A program made the position numbers and the translations under genes. A stretch of DNA of 64,000 nucleotides from Microtetraspora glauca (GTDB lineage: Bacteria > Actinomycetota > Actinomycetes > Streptosporangiales > Streptosporangiaceae), in contig BBYL01000010.1 of the NCBI GenBank assembly GCA_001570385.1, positions 372,001 to 436,000 on the forward strand, written 5' to 3'. A model generated the notes under the pieces. That model ran no database searches and was not told the origin of the DNA. It worked only from the letters and a program-made list of their open reading frames with translations. Of the stretch, positions 57,062 through 64,000 are shown one piece after another. How positions within the stretch are numbered: the stretch's first letter is position 1; each line of letters opens with the position of its first letter.

Positions 57062-58855
57062 TCAGGCCCAGGGGATGAGCACCTCGACGGGGTCCAGGTC
57101 GTCCGGCACGGTGCCGGGGTACCGCCCGGACACCATCGCGCCGACCGTGTAGAGGTTCCAGGCAAGGGCGGGCCGCTTGACCGCGGGCGCGGCGAACATC
57201 TCCTCGACGGCGTCCTTCCTGACGATGTCCCAGAGGACGTCGCCGTCCAGCACGTCACGGAGAACCGAGGTCAGCCGCTCGCCGGGGCTGGTCCTCCAGT
57301 TCCAGCCGCCCGCGCCCTTCTTCTTCGCCGGCGGCGCGGGTGGCCGCCGCCGGGCGAGCAGGGACTCCCATCGGGAGGGAGTGCGTTCGGTCCTGAACCT
57401 CCATTCGGCGCCCTCAAGCGCCATCCGCCGCAGTTGTGGGGCGAACATGCCGATGAGCTCGTGGACGACCTCCTCGGAACGGCGCCACATCGGATCGAGC
57501 GCGAGCGCGGCCGCCACCACCCGGTTGTCGAGGAACGGCTGCACGGCGTCTCCCCGCCGTAGGGACCCCGCGCGTGCCGCCGCGTGCCATCTGCCCACCC
57601 GGTAGGTGACGTACATGTGGTCGAGGGCCTGCGCGGAGTCGGCCGCGGCCCGCTCCCGCCAGGGCCCGGCGAGTTCACGGGCGTGCGCGTTGGCGTCCTC
57701 GGTGAAGAGGTCCTCGTCCTTCAGGAAGAAGGCGTCCACTCTGCGCCGCATCGCTTTGGGCGCGGGATTTCCCTGGTTGTAGAGGAACCCGCCGCGCAGG
57801 ATCTCACCGCTCTGCCCGGACATGGTGAGCCTGGAACTGTACGGCAGGTACTCGACGATGGTCTCGTAGGCGGAGGTCATGCCCTCGCACACGCGCAGCA
57901 CCTCGAACGTACGGCGGAGCGGGTGCTCCACGAGCACCGCGTCCCGCTGCTCGGTGCGCTTCGGGGGAATCACCGTGTGCTCGACGCCGAGCTTCGCGGC
58001 GATCTGCCGCGCGATCACCACATCCGGGTGGTCGTCCAGACCGTTGGTCGTCACCCGGAACGGAACCTCGGCCGCGTGAAGAAGGGCCGCCATGAGCCGG
58101 CTGTCCCTTCCCCCGGTGAGCGCCAGGTTCACCTGCTCGGTGAGCGGCCGGACCGTCTCTGTCAGCGCTTCGGCCAGTTCCTCTATCGCGTCCCGCTTTC
58201 TTCGGCGGGACTCCGGTACGGGTCCGGACCGGGGCAACGCGATCGAGGTGATCTTCCGGGTTCCGTCGCGGATCTCCAGCGTCGAGGCGGGCGGCAGCGC
58301 CCGCACCCCCTCGAAGGGCGTCTCGTCGGACAGGAAGTAGCCCTGCCGCACCATCGACTGGAGAGCCGGCACATCCCAGCTGACCGGCCGGCCGCCACGG
58401 GCCACCAGGTGCACGAGCAGCGCGCGGGTTCCCACGATGTGCAGTTCCGGGGTCTCGGCGTAGAAGATCCCGCACGCCCGCGTCATGTCGGTGACGGCCG
58501 TCATCGCCCCCGGCTCGACGCGAAGCGCCGCGAAACATCCCCGCGTCCGGATGGCGGTGTCGCCCATCGATGACGCGTCGAGGAGGTCATGCGCCTCGCT
58601 CCAGTCGAGCAACGTTCCGGTGATTCCGAGCGCCCGGGAATCCGTCGCCATGACCGGAGCCGGCCGGGTGCCGCCCTCTCCCTCGTTCCCCCAACCGAGC
58701 AACACGGCCCCGGGGAGCCGCCGCTCCACGGCGGCGACGGTGTCCGGCGGCACCGGGAAGACCTGTTCGACCAAACTTTCCGCGTGCCGGACCACCCGAT
58801 CGAGAAACCCCGGCGGAGCCGTGACCTTACCCACCACAGCGAGCAGAACTCTCAC
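57062..58855 (-). CDS. Asparagine synthetase-like protein without glutaminase cysteine
   Basis: The 597-residue protein has the two-domain layout of asparagine synthetase B. The N-terminal glutaminase-like domain (about 1-215) lacks the catalytic Cys after the initiator (it begins MRVLLAVVG). The C-terminal synthetase domain has the PP-loop as TGGRDS (LALTGGRDSRLMAALL) and later SGQSGEILRGG. Without glutaminase chemistry it probably forms amide or ester bonds on another substrate, as beta-lactam synthetases and lasso-peptide cyclases do; no RiPP precursor or protease is seen nearby. GTG 58855 is chosen because GAGG lies five bases upstream. The substrate is unknown. Confidence 0.85.
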   Translation of the reverse strand: MRVLLAVVGKVTAPPGFLDRVVRHAESLVEQVFPVPPDTVAAVERRLPGAVLLGWGNEGEGGTRPAPVMATDSRALGITGTLLDWSEAHDLLDASSMGDTAIRTRGCFAALRVEPGAMTAVTDMTRACGIFYAETPELHIVGTRALLVHLVARGGRPVSWDVPALQSMVRQGYFLSDETPFEGVRALPPASTLEIRDGTRKITSIALPRSGPVPESRRRKRDAIEELAEALTETVRPLTEQVNLALTGGRDSRLMAALLHAAEVPFRVTTNGLDDHPDVVIARQIAAKLGVEHTVIPPKRTEQRDAVLVEHPLRRTFEVLRVCEGMTSAYETIVEYLPYSSRLTMSGQSGEILRGGFLYNQGNPAPKAMRRRVDAFFLKDEDLFTEDANAHARELAGPWRERAAADSAQALDHMYVTYRVGRWHAAARAGSLRRGDAVQPFLDNRVVAAALALDPMWRRSEEVVHELIGMFAPQLRRMALEGAEWRFRTERTPSRWESLLARRRPPAPPAKKKGAGGWNWRTSPGERLTSVLRDVLDGDVLWDIVRKDAVEEMFAAPAVKRPALAWNLYTVGAMVSGRYPGTVPDDLDPVEVLIPWA

Positions 58856-59355
58856 GTGCACCTCACAGAATCACGCGTATGGCTGTCTGAGCTCAGGGCG
58901 ACATCGCGTGCTCCCGCATCGCGCGACCTCAGCGAAGAAGCGGACCCGCCGCCCAATCCGCCGCTCAATCCGCCGCTCAATCCGTCGCGAAGCCGGGCAC
59001 GGTCGGCATGGGACCGTTCGCCGCAGCGCCGCGCGAGCGTCCCGGAGCCGGTGAAACGCTTTCCCACGAGCCGTTTCACCGTCCGATAGGCCGGGTTTCG
59101 GCCGGGTTTCCGCCACACGGTGGCGCCGGCCCGTACGGCGGCGCGCGATGGGAGCCTCACATCTGTACTTGTCCTTCGACCGCCGATGCGTTCAGGCGCA
59201 GCGTGACGCCCGCTCCCGGAGGGCGGCGGCGGAGCCGCCGACAGGCTCGATACGGCCGTGGCGACGGAGAGCGTCCGGTCAGCGGCCGGGCAGGGCCAGA
59301 GTGATCCCGGCGGTCGCCGGCCGCCGGACGATTCTTCGGCTCGTGTGACGCGTGA
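58856..59355. other. 500-base gap without a gene
   Basis: No convincing gene is seen. It holds a threefold 12-bp tandem repeat (CAATCCGCCGCT at 58954, 58966 and, diverged, 58978). A hairpin CGGTGAAACG/CGTTTCACCG lies at 59049-59081 (10-bp arms, 13-base loop), and a GC-rich CGGCGG/CCGCCG inverted repeat near 59225-59242. Minus-strand frames of 80-100 codons exist but have Arg-rich composition without likeness. It lies downstream of the fourth kinase and upstream of the Asn-synthetase-like gene. Confidence 0.6.
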
Positions 59356-61299
59356 TCAGGCGGGGGCCACGAACGACTTGAACACGGCACGCATCGTCGG
59401 CTGGAAGCTGTTCCAGGACTTCCCGCGCACCTGCCAGTGGAGGTAGCAGAACGACGATCCCGTGGAGACGACCCGTACGACCTCGCGGTAGTCGCCCGCC
59501 ACCTCGACGGCCTCGGCGGACGGCGTCGCCCTGTAGGCCGTGAACTCCAGCTCCGCCTCGGTGCCGGCGCCGGCGGGTGACTTCCTGACGCGCTTGTACC
59601 TGTTCGCGGCGTTCGCTTTCAGGGCCAGTTCCATCTTCGCCAGATAGCCCGCGGGATCGGTGCCGCTGTCGTCGACCCGGACGTTGAGCACCGCGCGTCC
59701 CTTCGGGTCCGACCACCACTGCACGCCGTGCTCGTCGTGGTCGTTCTTCCAGGTCTTGGGCGCCCGGATGGTCCAGCCCCGGTCCGAGGAGAAGCCCTGG
59801 AGCGTCAGCGTCCTGGTCTGTCCGGGCTTCGACGTGGACGGGCGGCCTGCCGCGGTCCCCGTCCCCTCCTCACGCAGGAGCACCCAGCCGCCCGCCGCCA
59901 CCGCCGCCGTCACGAGCAGCACGAGCGCCACGACCAGCATCGCCATACGGCTCGGCCGCATTTGGGAGCCGGGCCCGGGTCGGCCGCCCAGTGCGGGCGC
60001 TGCGGCCTCATGCGACCTCGGCGCATGAGCGAAAGGGTGGCCGGGGTGGCTGCGGTTGTCGCCATGGTGAGCGGCGTGGCTGGAGTTGTGATGGTTGGGG
60101 TTCGGGTGGTTCTGGACGTGACGTACCGGGTCCTGCCATGACCGGTCGTGAGCCGGCGCAGTGGCGCCACCCGGCATGGTGCCCCCTGGCATGGGGCCGC
60201 CCGACATGGGGGCTCCCGACGTGGGGGCTCCCGGCACGAGGCCGGGTGCGGTCGCGCTTCCCCTCGCGAAGCCAGGTGCCGTGGTCCCGCCCCTCGCGAA
60301 ACCTCCCGGCAGGGCGCTGCCCGTCACGAAGCCGGATGCCGTAGCGCCGCCCACGGGCCGCCCTGGCATGGCACCGCCCGGCATGGGGTTGCCCGGCATA
60401 GCACCGCCCGGCATGGGGTTGCCCGGCATGGCACCGCCCGGCATGGCACCGCCCGGCGCGGTCCCGCTCGCCGCCTCGGCCAGCAGCCGGTCCGCCTCGG
60501 CCGGACCGACGCGGTGCACGGGATCCTTGACCAGCAACCCGGCGAGCGCGGGACGGAGTGCGGGGGGCACGGGCGCGAGATCCGCCTGCTCATTGCCGAC
60601 GAGGGCCGCGAGAACCGCCATCCCACTGGTCCTGTGGAAGGGTGCTCTGCCGGTCGCCAACGCGTACAGGGTCGCTCCCAGCGACCAGAGGTCGGAGGCG
60701 GGCCCGGCCTGCGCGCCGCTGACCCGCTCCGGAGCGATGAAGCTCGGCGATCCGGTGACCATGCCGGTCCTGGTGAGCGACGTGTCTTCCTCGAACGTGG
60801 CGATGCCGAAGTCGGTGAGGACGATCCGGCCGTCCCGCCCGATCAGGATGTTGGCGGGCTTGACATCCCGGTGGATGACACCGGCCGCGTGGGCACAGGT
60901 CAGCGCGGAGAGCACCTCCCGCCCGACGGCGGCGACCCGGGCGGCGGGGAGCGGCCCGTCGTCGGTGATGATCTGGTCCAGGGACCGTGACGGGACGAGT
61001 TCCATGACGATCCACGGACGGCCGTCGTGCCGGACGGCGTCGTAGATCGCGATGATGCCGCGATGACTGATCCGGGCCGCGGTCCGCGCCTCACGGGTGG
61101 CGCGCTCGATCAGCACGGCCCTCTGCTCGTCTCCGACCCCGGGCGGGAGGATCACCTCCTTGACCGCGACCGGCCGGTCGAGCACGGTGTCGTGAGCCTC
61201 CCAGACCGTGCCCATTCCCCCCTGACCGAGGGGACGGATCAACTGATAGCGGCCAACGATGACCTGAGGAGAAGCAGTCGTCACCGGGGCACCGTCCAT
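59356..61299 (-). CDS. Single-span Ser/Thr protein kinase with Met-Pro-Gly-rich linker
   Basis: The 647-residue protein has an active-looking kinase domain (about 12-270: GQGGMGTVWEAHD, VAVKEVILPP, HRDVKPANILI with Asp145, DFGIATFEED). A linker of about 190 residues is made of GGAMPG and NPMPG repeats and then a His/Asn-rich stretch. One membrane helix (about 455-475) and an external domain of about 170 residues follow. The external domain begins LTLQGFSSDRGWTIRAPKTW and is not a PASTA domain. ATG 61299 is assumed; GTG 61284 is possible. It is more distant in kinase sequence from the three tandem kinases. Substrates are unknown. Confidence 0.88.
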   Translation of the reverse strand: MDGAPVTTASPQVIVGRYQLIRPLGQGGMGTVWEAHDTVLDRPVAVKEVILPPGVGDEQRAVLIERATREARTAARISHRGIIAIYDAVRHDGRPWIVMELVPSRSLDQIITDDGPLPAARVAAVGREVLSALTCAHAAGVIHRDVKPANILIGRDGRIVLTDFGIATFEEDTSLTRTGMVTGSPSFIAPERVSGAQAGPASDLWSLGATLYALATGRAPFHRTSGMAVLAALVGNEQADLAPVPPALRPALAGLLVKDPVHRVGPAEADRLLAEAASGTAPGGAMPGGAMPGNPMPGGAMPGNPMPGGAMPGRPVGGATASGFVTGSALPGGFARGGTTAPGFARGSATAPGLVPGAPTSGAPMSGGPMPGGTMPGGATAPAHDRSWQDPVRHVQNHPNPNHHNSSHAAHHGDNRSHPGHPFAHAPRSHEAAAPALGGRPGPGSQMRPSRMAMLVVALVLLVTAAVAAGGWVLLREEGTGTAAGRPSTSKPGQTRTLTLQGFSSDRGWTIRAPKTWKNDHDEHGVQWWSDPKGRAVLNVRVDDSGTDPAGYLAKMELALKANAANRYKRVRKSPAGAGTEAELEFTAYRATPSAEAVEVAGDYREVVRVVSTGSSFCYLHWQVRGKSWNSFQPTMRAVFKSFVAPA

Positions 61300-61412
61300 C
61301 GAGAAGCATGTCGTCAATCGACGGTCGATCATGCCACAGTGATCAGGACTAAAGCGGCGTTCCTCATCAAACCAGCAGACCAGCGTGACGCGTGCCGCGT
61401 ATCGGGCCCGAT

Positions 61413-61892
61413 TCAGGAAACCGGGCGGTAGCGCGCGCGGAGCCGTACGAGCGGGGTCTTGGCGGGGTCGATGTAGTCCACCGCCAGCACGGCGGCGATG
61501 AACAGCGTGTGGTCACCGGCCGGGACGACCTGGGTCGTCTCGGCCTCCAGGGCGGCCACTCCTCCTTCCACGACCAGCGCCTCGCTGTACGGCCCACGGT
61601 GGTGCGGGGCGCCGGCCAGCAGCAGCCGCGCGCTCGGGCGGCCGGGGGTGGCGAAACGGGAGGCGATGGCCTGCTGCCCGTCGGAGAGCAGTGCGACCGC
61701 CCAGCGGTCCCGGCGCAGCAGCATCTCGGTGAGGTAGCTTCCGGCGGCGAGGCTGACCAGGACGAGGGGCGGGTCGAGCGACACGGACATGAGCGTGGAG
61801 ACCGTGGCCCCCACGTCGTCCCTGCCCTCCCGGACCGTGACCACCGACACCCCGGCGGCCAGCTGTCCCATCGCCTCGACGAACTCGCCCAC
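61413..61892 (-). CDS. Flavin reductase-domain protein
   Basis: The 159-residue protein has the FMN-binding split-barrel of the flavin reductase family. It opens FVEAMGQLAAGVSVVTVREG, with GATVSTLMSVSLDPPLVLVSL as the FMN region and the later PYSEALVVEGGVAALE strand. These proteins reduce FMN or FAD for two-component monooxygenases, or bind heme or flavin in other roles. No monooxygenase is next to it. GTG 61892 has GAGGGAG upstream. It lies between a kinase gene and the ABC importer operon on the same strand. Confidence 0.85.
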   Translation of the reverse strand: MGEFVEAMGQLAAGVSVVTVREGRDDVGATVSTLMSVSLDPPLVLVSLAAGSYLTEMLLRRDRWAVALLSDGQQAIASRFATPGRPSARLLLAGAPHHRGPYSEALVVEGGVAALEAETTQVVPAGDHTLFIAAVLAVDYIDPAKTPLVRLRARYRPVS

Positions 61893-62000
61893 CCGGCTCC
61901 CTCGTGATCACGTCGGGTCGTTGCGGTCAGAGCCTATGCCTCCGCGGGTCCGCCCCGGCGACCGCGCCCGATCGCACGACCGCCGGGGTGAGCACGCGGG

Positions 62001-62915
62001 TCAGACCAGGCCGTTCTGGGAGAGCCAGTCCTTGGCGACCACGGGCGGGTCGTCCTTGTCGACGGAGACCCGCTTCATCAGCGACACGAGCGTGGCGGTG
62101 TCGAGCTTCGCGGAAACGGCGTCGAGCGTGGACGTGACCGTGTCGTTCACACCCGCCTTGTAGACGAGCGGCGCGATGTTGTCGGCGCCGAAGGCGTTCT
62201 TGTTGTCCTGGAGCGAGACCAGGTCGTTCAGCAGGATCTTCGGGTCGGTCGTGAAGACGTTGCCCACCTGGACGGTGCCACTCTTGATCGCGTCGGCGGT
62301 GGTCTCACCCGTGGGCTTCCACTCCTTGAACTCCAGACCGTAGACGTCCTTGAAGTTCTTCTCCTGGCGCTCCTTGAACTCGGGCGGGCCGCCCACGACG
62401 AAGTCCTTGGACACCTTGACCAGATCCTCGATCGTGGTCAGGTTGTGCTTCGCGGCGGTCTCCTTGGTGACCGTCAGCGAGTTGTTGTCCTCGGCCGCCG
62501 CGGGCTCGAGGACCTCAAGGTCCGCGGGGAGCGCCGTCTTCAGCCCGGCGAGGATCTCGTTCTTGGTCTTGGCCGTGGTGGTCTTGTCCACGAACGCGAG
62601 CAGCGAGCCGATGTACTCGGGCAGCACGGTCAGCCCGCCGCTCTTGATCTGGCCGTACACGATCTCGCGGCTGCCGATGTTGGGCTTCTCCTCGACGGTG
62701 ACGCCCTTGGCCTGCAACGCCTGGGCGTAGATCGACGCGAGGAGCACACTCTCGGGGAAGTTGAACGAACCCACGACCACCTTCGACGCGGTCGTCTCTC
62801 CCGGGGCCGCGGACGCGGAGGTGGAGGACAGCGGGTCGGACCCGCCGCCGCAGGCGGTCAAGGCGAGCGCCGCGGTCACGGCGACCGCCAAAGCGCTGAC
62901 AAGGCGTTTCATCAT
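62001..62915 (-). CDS. Glycine betaine/choline-type ABC binding lipoprotein
   Basis: The 304-residue protein has a lipoprotein signal with Cys22 (ALTACGGG) and the OpuC/OsmF binding-protein fold: VVVGSFNFPESVLLASIYAQ, IGSREIVYGQIKSGGLTVLPEY, and a C-terminal LDAVSAKLDTATLVSLMKRV. It captures compatible solutes such as glycine betaine, choline or carnitine outside the membrane; the exact ligand is not readable here. The start has GAAGGGAAT before tandem ATGs (62915, 62912). It is last in the importer operon, after two permease genes and 32 bases from the nearer one. Confidence 0.93.
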   Translation of the reverse strand: MMKRLVSALAVAVTAALALTACGGGSDPLSSTSASAAPGETTASKVVVGSFNFPESVLLASIYAQALQAKGVTVEEKPNIGSREIVYGQIKSGGLTVLPEYIGSLLAFVDKTTTAKTKNEILAGLKTALPADLEVLEPAAAEDNNSLTVTKETAAKHNLTTIEDLVKVSKDFVVGGPPEFKERQEKNFKDVYGLEFKEWKPTGETTADAIKSGTVQVGNVFTTDPKILLNDLVSLQDNKNAFGADNIAPLVYKAGVNDTVTSTLDAVSAKLDTATLVSLMKRVSVDKDDPPVVAKDWLSQNGLV

Positions 62916-62947
62916 ATTCCCTTCACAATTGGGGGGTAAAGTATAGA

Positions 62948-63610
62948 TTACCGGAACTGCCGTACACCGGGCGAGACCGCTACCCGCGAGAGCAGTGTGA
63001 AACCGGCTTGCGCGGCCAGAGCGAGCACGACGACGAGGAAGGCGCCACCGATCGTGATCGTGTAGTTCTTGGTGGCGAGGCCGTCCATGATGAAGCGGCC
63101 GAGGCCGCCGAGGCCGACGTAGGCAGCGACGGTGGCCGTCGCCACCACCTGGATGGCCGCCAGGCGCATTCCCAGGAGGATCAGCGGCAGCGCGACGGGC
63201 ACGAGCACCTTGAACAGGACCTGCGGCCCGCGCAGGCCCATGCCGTACGCCGCGTCGCGCAGGTCGGGGTCCACGCCGCGCACGCCCTCGTACGTGTTGA
63301 CCAGGATGGGCGGGACCGCCAGCAGGACCAGAGGGATGAGCACCGGCCAGGTGCTGCCCACACCGATGATCAGCACGACGAGGACGAGGATGCCGAGGGT
63401 GGGCAGCGCCCTGGCGGCGTTCGCGCTGACCACGACGACGAGCGAGCCGCGCCCGGTGTGCCCGACCCAGAGCCCGAGCGGGATCGCGACGGCCGCCGCC
63501 ATCAGCAGCGCCACCACGGAGAACTCCAGGTGCTCGAGCAGGCGTACGGGGATCCCTCCCGGGCCGGACCAGTTCGCCGGATTCGAGAAGAAGTCGATCA
63601 GCCAGTTCAC
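62948..63610 (-). CDS. ABC permease of the betaine/choline importer
   Basis: The 220-residue protein has five or six membrane helices and the EAA loop of binding-protein-dependent permeases (DPDLRDAAYGMGLRGPQVLFKVLVPVALP). It forms a pore with the other permease. GTG 63610 overlaps the stop of the other permease gene by four bases (GTGA), with GGAGG just upstream, so translation is coupled; a GTG four codons earlier is less likely. The transport ATPase is not in the window and should lie past the right edge. Confidence 0.93.
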   Translation of the reverse strand: MNWLIDFFSNPANWSGPGGIPVRLLEHLEFSVVALLMAAAVAIPLGLWVGHTGRGSLVVVVSANAARALPTLGILVLVVLIIGVGSTWPVLIPLVLLAVPPILVNTYEGVRGVDPDLRDAAYGMGLRGPQVLFKVLVPVALPLILLGMRLAAIQVVATATVAAYVGLGGLGRFIMDGLATKNYTITIGGAFLVVVLALAAQAGFTLLSRVAVSPGVRQFR

Positions 63611-64000
63611 GCGCGCCTCCACGGGGTCAGCAGCCGCTGCGCCAGCACGAGCAGGCCGTCCGCGAGCACCGCGAGCAGGACGGTCGCCACGATGCCGACC
63701 ACGATGGGCGTGGTGAACTGCCGCTGCCAGCCGTCGATGAAGAGGTAGCCGAGCCCGCCCTGTCCGATGAGCGCGCCCACGCTGACCAGGCTGATGCTGG
63801 AGACGGTCGCGACCCGGAGGCCGGCCAGCACGACCGGGACCGCCAGGGGCAGCTCCACCCGCACCAGCCGGCGCAGCGGGGTGAAGCCCATGGCGACCGC
63901 CGAGTTCCGGACGTGGTCCGGGATCGAGGTGAGGCCGTCCACGACGGCGGGGATCAGGATCGCCAGTGAATAGAACGTGAGCGGCACGATGACCGTCGCC
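63607..64000 (-). CDS. ABC permease of the betaine/choline importer, 3' part
   Basis: Only the C-terminal 130 residues are in the window; the start is past the right edge. The visible part has the EAA loop (IPDHVRNSAVAMGFTPLRRLVRVELPLA) and two or three membrane helices, matching the partner permease. It overlaps that gene by four bases. The operon order is permease, permease, binding protein. Confidence 0.92.
   Translation of the reverse strand, partial: ATVIVPLTFYSLAILIPAVVDGLTSIPDHVRNSAVAMGFTPLRRLVRVELPLAVPVVLAGLRVATVSSISLVSVGALIGQGGLGYLFIDGWQRQFTTPIVVGIVATVLLAVLADGLLVLAQRLLTPWRRA

Noticed and set aside
57062..58855. Lasso-peptide cyclase call
   Set aside because: The missing glutaminase Cys and the general fold fit, but there is no B protein, precursor or transporter in the neighbourhood.
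58852..59160. Minus-strand frames that might be a RiPP precursor for the Asn-synthetase-like enzyme
   Set aside because: The predicted peptides are Arg/Gly-rich without a leader-core pattern, start sites are weak, and no protease or RRE gene is nearby.

Overview
The window is high-GC DNA (roughly 70% by eye) from a filamentous-type actinomycete. Gene families, GTG/TTG start use and gene order point to the order Streptosporangiales; this is inference, because no 16S or other phylogenetic marker was compared. There is no rRNA, tRNA, CRISPR array, prophage or insertion sequence. The window opens inside ilvB and closes inside an ABC permease gene.

Left part (1-29,000): a housekeeping block whose order (ilvB, gatB, gatA, gatC, ligA, a MetE-core protein, mnmA, cysteine desulfurase, etfA, etfB) matches what I recall of the M. 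tuberculosis Rv3003c-Rv3029c region. Interleaved are two complete membrane GGDEF-EAL proteins, a 2-hydroxyacid dehydrogenase, a PQQ-type sugar dehydrogenase lipoprotein, a VanW protein, a secreted GH6-CBM2 cellulase behind a perfect CelR/CebR-type box, a TetR regulator plus MFS pump, and a rhomboid-like protein with Cys in place of the catalytic Ser. An unannotated-length leader peptide ([15 protein letters not shown]) and a terminator hairpin form an attenuator ahead of ilvB.

Middle part (29,000-41,500): three tandem membrane Ser/Thr kinases; then a tightly packed five-gene operon (coiled-coil protein, QueC-like PP-loop protein, DppA-type M55 D-aminopeptidase, Tat-exported flavin amine oxidase, YbaK-like deacylase) that I cannot assign to a known pathway; then an enoyl-CoA hydratase and a GT4 glycosyltransferase.

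Right-centre (41,400-56,900): the alpha-glucan/trehalose locus. A debranching-type glucosidase and glgP run left; glgE, treS, mak and glgB run right. TreS plus Mak make maltose-1-phosphate, GlgE polymerises it, GlgB branches the glucan, and GlgP and the debranching enzyme take it apart. A VapBC-like toxin-antitoxin pair sits between mak and glgB, flanked by a 47-bp direct repeat (44/47 identical) of the mak 3' end, so the pair appears to have been inserted at the end of mak with duplication of the target. sppA follows glgB.

Right end (57,000-64,000): an asparagine-synthetase-like protein without the glutaminase cysteine, a fourth Ser/Thr kinase with a Met-Pro-Gly-rich repeat linker, a flavin reductase-domain protein, and a glycine-betaine/choline type ABC importer (binding protein and two permeases).
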